From: Allomyces macrogynus ATCC 38327
Taxonomy: Eukaryota > Blastocladiomycota > Blastocladiomycetes > Blastocladiales > Blastocladiaceae
Assembly (NCBI GenBank): GCA_000151295.1
Contig: GG745332.1
Coordinates: forward strand, 1,523,891 to 1,587,890
Length of the DNA stretch: 64,000 nt
Direction of reading: 5' to 3'
Shown here piece by piece: positions 1-10,736 of the stretch. The position numbers and the translations under genes are program-made. A model generated the notes under the pieces. It had not been told where the DNA came from and ran no database searches. It worked only from the letters and a program-made list of their open reading frames with translations. Numbering within the stretch: the stretch's first letter is position 1; each line of letters opens with the position of its first letter.

Positions 1-1190
1 GGTGCTCGTCGAACGCGCCAAGCCCTTGCAACGTCGTGGTCACGGGAATCTGCGCCTTGGTGGCCAGCTCGGCCAACAGTCGCGGTCCGTGCGGAGACGA
101 GAGAATGCCTTGGCCCGCATAGATGATGGGCTTTTTGGCCGTCTGAATCGCCTTGGACACCTTGCTCAGCGTCGCAAGCAACCCGGGCGACGCGCCCGTC
201 GCCGAGTCCGTGTAGTGCGGCGACAAGAAGTTGGGCGGACGACCGGGGAACCGCGGGACGTCCGGAACGCGCGGGATCGCCTTGCGCAACACGGTTGCCG
301 TCACGTCCTTGGGCAAGTCGACGAGCACGGGGCCTGGGCGGCCCGAAGTTGCGATCGTGAACGCCTCGGTGATGCGACGCGGCAGTTCGGCCACGTCCTT
401 GACCATCACGTTCCACTTGGTGCACGCACGCGTGATCCCAATCACGTCGGCTTCCTGGAACGCGTCCGACCCAATGGCCGCGGTAGGCACTTGGCCAGTA
501 AACACGACCAGAGGGGTGCCGTCAGAGAGCGCGTCTTGCAACGGGGTCACGACGTTGGTCGCGCCAGGACCGGACGTCACGATCACGACACCCGGGCGAC
601 CCGTCGCGCGCGCGTATCCCTCAGCCATGTGGCCCGCGCCCTGTTCGTGCCGAGGCAGGACAAACTCGAAATGCGGCGACTCGTAAATGGCGTCAAAGAC
701 GGGCAGGATCGCGCCGCCCGGGTACCCAAAGCACACTTTCACGTCGTGCTTGATGAGCATTTGGTGCACAATCTCGCCGCCCGTCATGCCGATATACGAC
801 GCGTCCAAGTCGGCGTCTGCGTCGGTTGTCGCTGCGGGGGTCGCGGCTGGCGCGGTCCATGCGGGCGAGGCGGCAGCGGCAGCAGCGGTAGCAGTGTTGG
901 GCGCAGACTTGGAAGACGTGGGAGTGGAAGTCGGCGGGAGAGGCGGCGGCGCAGAAGGATTCAAGGCCGGCGAGGGGCTGCACAAAGTGCGTGATCACAG
1001 AGCTGTCATGTCAGCCTTCTGAAGAGAATTGTCACGACGTCGGAAAACAAGCGGAAGCGCGTGCGTACGTTGCGAGTGAGGCCTTTGAGCGAGCAGCAGC
1101 AGCAAACGCGGCCGGATGAGACGAGCGCGCCGTCGCTGACCGTGCGGTGGCGCTGGCAGCGGCAAGAGCGAGAGCAGAGCGAGGAATCAT
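1..1190 (-). CDS. ILV2: Acetolactate synthase catalytic subunit, 5' part (cut by window edge)
   Basis: Catalyses the first common step of valine and isoleucine synthesis (ThDP/FAD-dependent condensation of pyruvate) in mitochondria. Exon 1 is 1190-1069 and exon 2 runs from 977 past the window edge. The 91-nt intron (GTACGC...TGCAG) joins the frames in phase and removes an in-frame TGA. Exon 1 encodes an Arg/Ala/Ser-rich presequence beginning MIPRSALALAAASATARS, a typical mitochondrial leader. Exon 2 opens with a Pro/Ala/Thr linker and then the ThDP-enzyme N-terminal domain: GYPGGAILPVFDAIYES, the catalytic-Glu motif RHEQGAGHMAEGYARATGRP and SGPGATNVVTPLQDALSDG. The beginning of the central domain (KPIIYAGQGIL) is also visible. 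About 366 residues lie in the window, roughly half the family length. It is divergent from ILV5, the next pathway enzyme. Confidence 0.93.
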
Positions 1191-2221
1191 GGTCGATGGT
1201 ACGGTGGATGCGCGCAGAATGGTCGGCAACATGGTGGTTGTTGGTTGGATGGTTGGCGATTAGGGGTTGGGGGGTGGATGGGTCCTTGGTTGCGGAGCGC
1301 GGAGAAAGAGAGGAGGAGGGCGAGGCCGGTCAGGTCCAACTCGAGGACGGGGGCGGGGCCGGTACTTGAAGGGCACACGCGGGGGCGAAGGCGCGCGTCG
1401 ATTTGAGGCGTTTGTGTTTTGGACGGAGCGAGCCGGCACAGTCAATCGGTCACGAAGGTGCGACTCATGGCCGACGCCCAAATCGCGCTGCGTTGTGGGT
1501 GCGGGGATGGTAGTGTTGATCGCGCGTGTCTGCATCACCGTTTGACCGCGGCGGCCGGTTGGCGTCGGAAAGCGTAAATACGTTCACAAAGTGAGTGGAG
1601 ACGTGCGCGATCAGAAGCGAAGTGAGTGTTGAAATCCGAGTCACGTCGCTTGTTCGCCCGGTGCGCAAGCCCCAAAATACATGCGCACACACGACCACAT
1701 TCTTTTGGGCAGGCATTTCCAAGGGCGATCAAGGATCGCAACGCCACTGGCACGAGGAACTTTTGGCCTGCAGCCAATGAATGCTTTCCTGGGAGGCTGG
1801 GACCCTTCCTGAGGCGTACCTCGCCTTCTTTCCCGCCGCTTTCCGCCGGCAGATTTAAACAGGCCTCGTGAGACGGTGCGACTGGGCGGCACGTGAGGCT
1901 GCTGTCACTGCCGCCCAGTTCTGCTCGCCACTCGCCAATCTTTCCGGAATCGCGCTTGGACGCGTCGCGGGTTATGATCACACGTTGAGCTGTCGGTCTT
2001 TTCACAGTCCCATTGCTATTGCCTTGCAGAACCACACAGCCTGCACGGCCCCACGCGCGCACGACCACCACGACGACCAAGTTCGGCAACAACCGCGACG
2101 GCCAAGTCGCTCTGGCCAGCCTACAAAAGCCGGCCGCGCCCCGCGTCAGCTTTGCTCTCCACCCAATCTTTTGGACCAACTCCAGCTCCTGCTCGCTCGC
2201 TCGCTCTCTCCCTCCAACAAG
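1191..2221. promoter_or_regulatory. Shared divergent promoter of ILV2 and ILV5
   Basis: About 1 kb separates the two start codons and holds no convincing gene of its own. It contains a Gcn4-type core TGACTC (minus strand, 1638-1643), a near match CGACTCAT (1461-1468) and a CCAAT (1783-1787). Gcn4/CPC1 control of ILV genes is established in ascomycetes; that it operates here is inference. An open frame runs from 1868 into ILV5, but its residues before 2222 look like untranslated sequence. Confidence 0.5.
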
Positions 2222-3424
2222 ATGTTCGCCCGCACCGCATGCTCAACTCTGCGCGCCGGCGCCCGCCGCTCGTTTGCCACGGCCGCTGCCCGCGCCGCGA
2301 CGCGCACGACGGCTCGCTCTGCTCTCGCCGCCGCTCCCACCAAGACGATGCCGCAACGTCGCTCGATCCAGACGCTCGACTTTGGCGGCACCAAGGAGGT
2401 CGTCTACGAGCGGTCCGACTACCCGCCCGCCAAGCTGCAAGAAGTGCTCGGCAAGGACACGCTCGCCGTGATCGGCTACGGCACGCAAGGCCGCGCGCAG
2501 GCGCTCAACGCGCGCGACAACGGCATGAAGGTGATTGTCGGCGTGCGCGAGGGTGGCCACTCGTGGAAGCTCGCGCAAAAGGACGGGTGGGTGCCCAACG
2601 AGACGCTCTTCGACATTGAGCCGGCGTGCGACAAGGGCACTGTTGTCATGAACCTGCTCTCGGACGCCGGTCAAAAGGAGGCCTGGCCCGCCATGAAAAA
2701 GTACCTGACCAAGGGCAAGACGCTCTACTTCTCGCACGGGTTCGGCGTCGTCTTTGCCGACCAGACGGGCATTGTCCCGCCCAAGGATATTGACGTGATC
2801 CTCGCGGCGCCCAAGGGGTCCGGCACGACCGTGCGCAACCTGTTCTTGGAGGGCCGCGGGATCAACTCGTCGGTCGCCGTGCACCAGGACGTGTCGGGCA
2901 AGGCCAAGGAGCGCGCTGTTGCCATTGGCGTCGCTGTCGGTTCGGGCTACCTCTACGAGACGACGTTTGCCAAAGAAGTCTACTCGGACTTGACGGGCGA
3001 GCGCGGTGTGCTCATGGGCGCGATCCAGGGCATGTTCCAAGCGCAGTATGAGGTGCTGCGCGCCAAGGGCCACACCCCCTCGGAGGCCTTCAACGAGACG
3101 GTCGAGGAAGCCACGCAGTCGCTCTACCCGCTGATTGGCGCCAACGGCATGGACTGGATGTACGCCAACTGCTCGACGACGGCGCAGCGTGGCGCGCTTG
3201 ACTGGGCGCCCAAGTTCTACAAGGCGTCGAAGCCCGTCTTTGAGGAGCTCTACCAGTCGGTCGAGACAGGCGAGGAGACGCGCAGGACGCTCGACGTCAA
3301 CTCTCGGTCCGACTACCGCGAGTCGCTCGAGAAGGAGCTTGCCGAGATTCGCAACTCGGAAATGTGGCGCGCCGGTGTCACCGTCCGCCAGCTGCGCCCG
3401 GAGAACCAGAAGAAGTCGTCCTGA
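2222..3424 (+). CDS. ILV5: Ketol-acid reductoisomerase, mitochondrial
   Basis: Second common step of valine/isoleucine synthesis: NADPH- and Mg-dependent isomerisation and reduction of acetolactate or acetohydroxybutyrate. Uninterrupted 400-residue reading frame, the usual length of fungal class I enzymes. I chose the ATG at 2222 because it opens a classic mitochondrial presequence (MFARTACSTLRAGARRSFAT) of about 45 residues. The Rossmann motif VIGYGTQGRAQALNARDNG follows, then the SHGFGVVFADQTGIVPP and APKGSGTTVR signatures. The C-terminal knotted domain has the metal-binding stretch SDLTGERGVLMGAIQGMF and EEATQSLYPLIGANGMDWMY. There are no introns, unlike nearly all neighbours. It is head-to-head with ILV2 and so likely co-regulated with it. 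Confidence 0.97.
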   Translation: MFARTACSTLRAGARRSFATAAARAATRTTARSALAAAPTKTMPQRRSIQTLDFGGTKEVVYERSDYPPAKLQEVLGKDTLAVIGYGTQGRAQALNARDNGMKVIVGVREGGHSWKLAQKDGWVPNETLFDIEPACDKGTVVMNLLSDAGQKEAWPAMKKYLTKGKTLYFSHGFGVVFADQTGIVPPKDIDVILAAPKGSGTTVRNLFLEGRGINSSVAVHQDVSGKAKERAVAIGVAVGSGYLYETTFAKEVYSDLTGERGVLMGAIQGMFQAQYEVLRAKGHTPSEAFNETVEEATQSLYPLIGANGMDWMYANCSTTAQRGALDWAPKFYKASKPVFEELYQSVETGEETRRTLDVNSRSDYRESLEKELAEIRNSEMWRAGVTVRQLRPENQKKSS

Positions 3425-3953
3425 AGCGGTTCAGTCGTCGTTTTGACGCTTGGAGTGCTCGATTTTTGATTTTTGTTTTTTATTTTTCCGGTCCTCGGTT
3501 CCTTTTGTTGATTTGATCTTTGTGCGCGCGGCTGCCTTGATCGTTTGGCCCGACCAACTTGGCAGCGGTCTATCAAATGTACCTAGCTTTTGGCCAATCT
3601 TCTGTCGCGTTCGTCACCGTCTTGGTGCTTCTTTTGAGCAGTTCTTAGGACCCGCTGTTGGGAGCGCTGTTTCGCTCCTGCCGCCTTATATCTCCCTGTC
3701 TGGCTCGATGCGGTTCCCAAACAAAAGCTTTCGTCCGCCCTCGGCTCACGAACAGGACTGCCATCTGCACACAAACACAAACAGCAGAACAGGACGACCA
3801 CCTCCACAATCAAACCCATGTTGAGAAGCCCTCTCCATTTGTTCAGTCCGACCGGTCAAAAGTCCCCGACGTAAGCCGACCAGCGGCTCGTCCGCACTAC
3901 CTCCTTCATCTACGCCCCATCGTCACCACCGCGACCCCAACCACCGTCCCCGC
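3425..3953. other. Convergent intergenic region
   Basis: This is the 3' side of both ILV5 (plus) and the stomatin-like gene (minus). A T-rich stretch follows the ILV5 stop (3460-3490), consistent with a 3' UTR. I see no gene here. Confidence 0.6.
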
Positions 3954-5235
3954 TCACGCCGACCCGGCCTCCTGAACCGCCAAATTGCGCATCGTGCTCT
4001 CCACCCCCTCTGACGACGAGAGAGGAACGAACACCACTTTGGTGTTAGCTGAGCGGGCCATATTCTGGAGAGTTTCCAGGTACCGAATCTGCATGGCCGC
4101 GCGCGAATTCAAGATATCCGAGGCCTTGCGCATCAACTGCGCGGCCTGGACCTCGGCCTCAGCCGCAATCACCTTCGACTCGCCGATCCGCCGCTGCTTG
4201 GCCGCGGCCGACAACGAGTCGAGCACTTCGGCCGCAAGCTGCAGGTCCTTGATGAGAATGGCTTCGACGTGCACGCCCCAGTCGCGCGAGGGAGCCGAAA
4301 TGATGCGCTCGATTTCGTGCGCGATCGAGTCTGTCCGGGGAGGCGGGATAGAGGGTGAGCGGAGGGGGACACGGGACGGGACGAGCAGGACGAAAAGCTG
4401 TACCGCGGTGCTCAATCAGTTCCTGCAGGTTGCGCGACCCAAATATTTGCCGCAGCGTCGTTTGCGTGCGCTCCATCAAGGCCGTCGTCACATTTTGCAC
4501 GAGGAACGTGGCCACGTAGCTACGGTCCCGTCGCGGTTAGACATGTCGACGATGGGTGGAGAAGAGAGCACACGTAACGTACGGGTCGACGACCTTAAAG
4601 TAGAGCACCGAGTCGCAGTTGACACCGACATTGTCCTTGGTCATGACGTACTGGCGCGGAATGTCGCAAATCTTGAGCTTGATATCGACTATAATGCGTC
4701 GCCGGGGATGGACGGACGGGTCAGGCCGTGCGCAAACGACACGATCGAATGCCAACGAGCCAAACAAAGTACTTGTCATGAGCGAGTCGGTCATCACGTT
4801 GATTTGCTGCAGGCCCGGGTCGGTCTGCTTGATGCACTTGCCGAACCGCGAAATCAAGCCGACGCTGCCCTGCTCGACGACGCGGTACGGATTGGGAAAG
4901 CACTACGTCGGACCGCGGCGACGTCAGCGTCTCCTCGATTCCACGGCCGACGCGCGTCATCTTGCGCGGGGGCAGGACCGGAGACAATACAAAGCAGCAC
5001 GGAATCGACCCAAAGAACCCAATCACGCCGCCAATCGCCGTCATCATGGACTCGTAGAACCCGTGCTGCGAGTCGCCACCTACAACGTCATCGACTGGGC
5101 GTGAGACACCGTCGTGGCCATCACGATGTCGGCAGTCCAACTCGACGCACTCTCAATGTCCTGCGCAAAAGATGGCTGCCGCTGCGGTGCGCCAGTGTCG
5201 GCCTGGTTCGACGGGTACACGGGCTGGCTCGACAT
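3954..5235 (-). CDS. Stomatin/SPFH-domain (band 7) membrane protein
   Basis: Six exons: 5235-5151, 5079-4991, 4902-4773, 4688-4583, 4519-4404, 4330-3954. They sum to 300 residues in one frame. Order: Ser/Pro/Gln-rich N-terminus, then FYESMMTAIGGVIGFFGSIP with the Cys-rich membrane hairpin CCFCFPNPYRVVEQGSVGL. The SPFH domain follows (SRFGKCIKQTDPGLQQIN, DIKLKICDIPRQYVMTKDNV, ERTQTTLRQIFGSRNLQELI, WGVHVEAILIKDL). The C-terminal oligomerisation helix contains AAAKQRRIGESKVIAAEAEV and ends with TKVVFVPLSS. Stomatins form membrane microdomain oligomers that modulate channels. The first intron boundary is the least certain: 5150-5080 (GTGCGT..TAG) fits best, but a 44-nt alternative is possible. 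The start at 5235 is preferred over the in-frame ATG at 5397. Confidence 0.88.
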
Positions 5236-8200
5236 GGCGGTGGATGAGATTGGGTCGGTGTGGAGGAGCGGGCTGGCATGATCAGAGTCGAGGTCGGCGG
5301 GGTGCGTCCGGGGGATGGACGGCATCAAGATAGGTGGGCGCTCGATCCCAATCGCAATTGTGGACGGGCGTGGATGAGGAGTAAAGCCATTTTGCAAACG
5401 TCGGTCAACCTTGCCTGGTCATGACGCGATCACGTGTTCGTTCTGTCGTCGTGCTGACCGCGAGCATGCATCAGCTGTCATTCCCGCTAGCTGTCGCGTC
5501 GTCGTGCTCGGTCTAGTTTGACCTCGTCTTCGTAATTAGCTGCAATCAATACGCCATGTCATATCAGTACCCACGGTCACTGGCTCGAGCTTCGAGTGCC
5601 AACGACGTGATCCGCCAAGTCGCCATACAAGAAGTTCCAGCTTGGCCACTGGCTGCAGTGAGCTCGCCCTCGAGCCCATTGCGCTCGGTCCGGGAGCGCC
5701 AAGGCCTGCGCTCGCACATCTCAACTCGCGATCGGCACGACCAACGCTAGCGGCCCTGGTCGCCTCGCGCACAGCCTGCTCCAGCTTCACAACTAGCAAG
5801 CCCAGCAACAGTTCCATGGCCGATTACTGGAAGGATGAAGAGCCTTGCACAGGGAAATGTTGCCCTGGTCGACATGTCTCTCGATTCAGCTGGATTCATT
5901 GAACTCAAGGTTCATTGGCACAGCATGTCGACCATTTTCAAGGACAATCATGTCTCTGACTTGCAAATCAGATCCACCACTTGAATGGGACTATGAAGAC
6001 ACAAGGCCTGGCGGCATTTTCGCACAAGAATAACAGGATTGAGAATAGTAATTTTTCGACACCGTTACTTACCATGTACCCGGTTTTGGGCAAGGCGCAT
6101 CAGATTCAGTGTTCTCAACTCCAACATTGGTGCTTTGGGTCACCAACAGATTCCACAAGAAGTATGAGCGCGACATCTATGACAAGAGGAGCAAGCTCTG
6201 AAAGTGCCTTGGCAGTATGTTTGTCCTCATCACAAGCGTGTCCCCCATCTTGACTGCCCCCCATCACCAATGCAACCACACCCCCCATCATCACACCCCC
6301 ATCACTGATGCAACTGCACCCCCCCCCCCATCACTGATGCGACCACCACCCCCCCCCCCCATCACCAACACAACCGCACCCCTGTCATCAATGCGATCAC
6401 ATCTCCCTCTGTTAAGTTTGTTTTTTGATGCTGACTGTTGTACTTTTCCTGTAACTTGCAGAGGTGCAGTTTCTCAAATTTACAGCGACCCAGAAACTCA
6501 AGATTGTGCAGATCGCTGCTGCTGTGGTCTTGCGCGTGATGGAAATGATCCTTGTGGGTGGCCCAGTTGAGCAGGTCTCTGTGTGCATGCAGTTTGGCAC
6601 CTGGTCAAAGTGGAGGCAGCCTATGGGCAGGTTGGCCACTCATGGCGGCCCTTCTTCCCCACACACTGATTGGAAATTTGACGAAATTGTGACCTATAGT
6701 GTAACTTCCATCATTATTCACTTGGTGGATGAGATGAGTGAGGACTTGGAGCTGCCTGCAGTCCCACATGTTGATGAGCTGTTCATGGACTTGGACCTTA
6801 AGGTATGCCTGTTTTTTGTTGGATTCTAGCAAGCATTCCCGCTTTGATTTTGACGGGGAACCGATCATTTTTTTAGGCGTGGCTTGATGCTCACGTCCAA
6901 GGGTGCACTCTGCCTCAACATGGCCAACCTGTTGCTCAAGTTGACATGGCGCCAGTAAAACACGTGTGGGTGTGAATCGATCTGTGGCATGTTGTTGGGG
7001 TGCTTTTGCTATGTTCAACCATATAACCTTATAATTCTGTTGTGTTCGCTCACTGTTGCTGCGGCTTTTGGACAAAATGCAATGCAGTTGAGGGAAGGAG
7101 AAGAGCGTGTGTCGCCCAATGGTAGAGGGGATTGCTGAGCAACAGACTGGGGCATGACACATGATGAGCAAGACTTGGTGGACGAGGGCGTGAAGCATGA
7201 GTGACGTTTGGACGTTTTGCAACTTGCAAGCTGTGGGATCGTCTTGCTCCTGTGCTTTGTGTTGGTAAGGGTCAAAAAGTGGAGCAATGTCACAAGAGCA
7301 AGCTGCATTTGGCACTCAGAAACAATGGCGCCAGGTGAGCAGTGTGATGCAGCACAGCCTGGGGCGGAATGGGATGCAAAGGGTCATGCAGCCAATACTG
7401 AGGACATGGAGCGTATGCGTGGGCGCGAGGACTCGACAGGAGCAAGCAAGGGATGAAAGATAGTGAAGAATGAATGGGCCACTCACAATGTGGCAGAATG
7501 AAGGGTGTTGCATCATGCCAGCTCAGGACCCAAACAATGCAGTGCACTGCACAAGGGGAGGCTGAAGGAACAGGCGCCCAACTATCGAATCTGAGCACAA
7601 GGGTAAAAGTGGTCAATGGCAAACCAACAAGCAAGTGCCACAGTCTGATATTGGACATGAAAATGGATGAGAAAGCGTGTGAGCTCACATGCAGACTGGA
7701 AATATCAGCGAAGGGACAAATGGAACGCGAAACTGTAATCAGGATAAAAGGAACCAACGAATCGCATTCTTGGTGATGAGCGGGAGTGTTGGAGCGTGAC
7801 ATGTAGGTAAACAAGCTGAGAACAGAGACAAACCACCCCATGTTCAAGTACAAGGAGCCTGTGAGCGTGCCATTCCAATGGATTCCACCCGAGTCGTCGA
7901 TTCTGCTCGAGGATTCCAGTCTCCTTGTTGTGCGCGACAGTGAGCCGCAGGACGAGGAAAATTTGCATCGTTCAGGGCGCTATTTGTAGTTGTTGGTCTT
8001 GGCCGATTGTTTAATAATTCAAGTCTTTGTTGAGCGCCCCACAAACAATCATGTTTCGAATCGCAGCGTTTCGGTTGCAAGTTGAGCCTGGAAACAAAGC
8101 AATTTGCAACACGCTCGCTCAATGAACACACAGAGAGCAACGGCCGAGTCCAACAGGAAAACCGGTTTCTTCATATCGATGCCAGCCATTCGAAACAGAA

Positions 8201-8375
8201 ACAATAAAACGCGATACAGAAAACGAAAAGGCCATCGCAACACCCGTCACTCGACCAGTAAAGGGAATCACGATCCCAAAAACAAAGAGACACAATGTGC
8301 CCAAACCAAAGCGAGCATCTCACTCTTCTCACCCGCCAAACACGCCCACGTCTCACATCACAACACGCCCACCAC
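5236..8375. other. Gene-poor, AT-richer island
   Basis: About 3.1 kb between the 5' end of the stomatin-like gene and the 3' end of RLI1. Base composition and codon texture change: more A/T, and the GTCGAC-rich style of the flanking genes is absent. Open frames are short. The only one with protein-like composition lies at 6464-6829 on the plus strand (contains QKLKIVQIAAAVVLRVMEM and later DEMSEDLELPAVPHVDELF). I do not recognise it. It could be an exon of an unknown gene or a decayed repeat. No tRNA or rRNA was recognised. Confidence 0.5.
6256..6400 (+). repeat. C-rich imperfect minisatellite
   Basis: Six or so degenerate tandem units of about 15-29 nt. Each begins with a run of 4-11 C followed by ATCAC and a variant of CAATGCAACCACA or TGATGCAACTGCA. 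The homopolymer C runs vary in length between units, as expected from slippage. Confidence 0.8.
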
Positions 8376-10736
8376 TTACTTGCCGCCCTTCTTCTTGCCC
8401 TCCTTGCCGCCCTTGGCGCCGCCCTCTTCCTTGGCCTTCTTCTCGCGACGACCGCCCTTGGCGTTGCTGTCGGCGTCGGGCCCAGACTGGAACGTCTCCG
8501 TCGACACGGTCTCAACAAAGAAGTAGTTACCGGCCAACTTCTGCTCGCGGTCGAGCTGCGAATCGAGCTTGTTGATGCGTGGGCGGTAGTTGGTCGGGTC
8601 ACGGCGGAACGTGATCTCGAGCGACTTGAGGAACGCGTTCATACCCGTGAGTAGCGGCTGCGGCGCGTTGGCGTGCGCGGCGATACCGGGCTGACCGTCG
8701 TAGACAATGACGCGGTCGGCCAAGTAGGTCGCCATGATGAAATCGTGCTCGACAATGAACGCCGTCTTCTTCGAGTGCAGAATGAACCGCTTAATGACCT
8801 TGGCGGCAATAATACGCTGCTCCGAGTCGAGGTAGGCCGACGGCTCGTCAATCAGGTAAATGTCGGCGGGCTTGCCGAGGCACAGGCACAGCGCGACACG
8901 CTGCAACTCACCACCCGACAAGTGCGTCACTTCCTGGTCAATGATGTTGTCGATGCTGAGCGGCTTGCACACGTCCGTCTGGAACTGCGGGTGCATGAAC
9001 GCGGCCTTAATGCGCTTGATGAAGAGCATGCGCACGGTGCCCGGGAACTTGGGCGAGATCGTCTGCGGCTTGTACGAGACCGACAGTTCCGGGACCTGGT
9101 AGTCGCCGTCGGCTGGCAGCAGACCGGCGAGCATCTTGATGAACGTCGTCTTGCCGGTACCGTTTTGACCGAGCATGACCAGGATCTCCGAGTCGGTGAA
9201 GGAGCCGCCGTCAATGCGCAGCGAGAAGTTGCCCTGCTTCTTCTTCATCGACGGGTAGTGGAACCGGCGCATGCGGTCAATCGCCTGGTCGTCGGCCGAC
9301 TCGGCAATGCGGAACGTGAGCGACTCCTCGCGGAACCGCAAGTTCTCGGTCGGGACCTTGCCGTCGAGGAAGACGTTGATGCCTTCGCGCACCGAGAAGG
9401 GCAGCGTCACAACACCGTAGACGGACGGCATGCCATAGAGCACGCACACGAAATCCGACAGGTAGTCGAGCACCGACAGATCGTGCTCGACGACAATGAC
9501 GTAGCGGTCGTCCTTGAGGAGGGAGCGGATCGTGCGCGCAGCGTTGAGACGCTGCTTGACGTCGAGGTAGGATGACGGCTCGTCGAACATGTAGCTACGC
9601 GTGAGTAGGGCGAGGTAAGTCGGGGCCGCGCCGAAAGTCGATAGCCGCGGAAAAGCGTGTGGCAGCGTACATCTCGGCGTCTTGCACGCAGGCCATGGCA
9701 ATGGCAAAGCGCTGCAACTCACCACCCGACAGCTTCGACACCTCGCGCGTGAGCACGTCCTTCAGGTCTGGAAAATAGGGGAAACAAGCAAGTCAGCACC
9801 AAGAACAGGTGAAAAAGGCAACAATGCGCAGAGAAAAGATAGTACCGAGCTCCTGGATGAGGAAGTCCTTGTTGTCGAGCTCGCGCTTGGCCTCAAGCAG
9901 CTTGTCGACCTCGCCCGACACCATGCGCGGAATGTTGTCGACGTACTGCGGCTTGATGATGGCCTTAAGGTTGTCTTCGAGAATCTTAGTGAAGTAGTTT
10001 TGCAGCTCCGAGCCGCGGAAGTACTTCAAGATGTCCTGCCACTCGGGCGGGTTCTAAAGATCAAAGACGCGATGACCGTGGTCAGCTTCGCAAACGCGTC
10101 ATGGGAAAGGGAGCCATGTCTCGATCCGATAGGGGTGTGAAGAGCGTACGTCGTAGCGACCGAGGTTGGGCTTGAGCTTGCCCGCGAGAATGCGCAGCGC
10201 CGTCGACTTGCCGATACCGTTGGTACCGACGAGACCAAGCACCTGGCCCGGTCGCGGCACGGGCAGACGGTGCAGCTTGAAGGCGTTCGCCGAGTAGCGA
10301 TGCGTCGTGTCCTTTTCGAGGTTGGTCGGCAAGTTGATGATGTGGATCGCCTCGAACGGGCACTTTTTCGGGCAGATACCACAACCAATGCACAGCTCCT
10401 CGGAAATGAAGGCAATCTTGGACGTGGCATTGACCTCAATGCAGAGCTTGCCTAGAGCGGAGCAGCAGCGCGGGATGGCGGCGGATCAGTACCACCGCTC
10501 GGATGGCTCGGATGGAGGAGAGCAGTTGGTCGGCGCGCGCGTGCACCGCCGATGGTGCATGGTCTGGAACGATGGTTGGACGCGCGAGCGCATTGGCGGT
10601 GCCGGCAAGATAGATGGACGCGAGCGCACTCACCCATGCGCACGACGGGGCACGACTTCTTGCACTCGTGCCGGCATTTTTTGGGCTTGCACTTGTCGGA
10701 GCTGACAATAGCGATACGGGTGAGCTTGTCCGACAT
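8376..10736 (-). CDS. RLI1: ABCE1/Rli1 ribosome-recycling ATPase
   Basis: Twin-ATPase iron-sulfur protein that splits ribosomes after termination. Five exons (10736-10634, 10451-10150, 10053-9846, 9767-9671, 9594-8376) sum to 642 residues. The N-terminus carries both [4Fe-4S] motifs ([15 protein letters not shown] and [13 protein letters not shown]). NBD1 has Walker [10 protein letters not shown], signature [15 protein letters not shown] and Walker [15 protein letters not shown]2 has [25 protein letters not shown] and [11 protein letters not shown]. Both H-loops ([14 protein letters not shown]) are intact, as is the hinge. The protein is about 30 residues longer than typical family members owing to a Lys/Gly-rich C-terminal tail (residues ~612-642, ending [11 protein letters not shown]). 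Intron 1 (182 nt) is the longest and has the canonical donor GTGAGT. Confidence 0.96.

Noticed and set aside
978..1068. In-frame TGA before the ILV2 catalytic domain, suggesting a frameshifted pseudogene
   Set aside because: A 91-nt intron with GTACGC donor and TGCAG acceptor removes it and joins a mitochondrial leader in the correct phase.
1868..2221. 118-residue upstream extension of the ILV5 frame
   Set aside because: The 400-residue protein from 2222 begins with a proper mitochondrial presequence and has the family length. The upstream residues look like UTR translation.
5815..5910. MADYWKDEEPCTGKCC frame resembling the WBP4-like N-terminus
   Set aside because: The similarity stops after five residues, the Cys spacing does not fit the zinc finger, and the frame ends within 30 codons.
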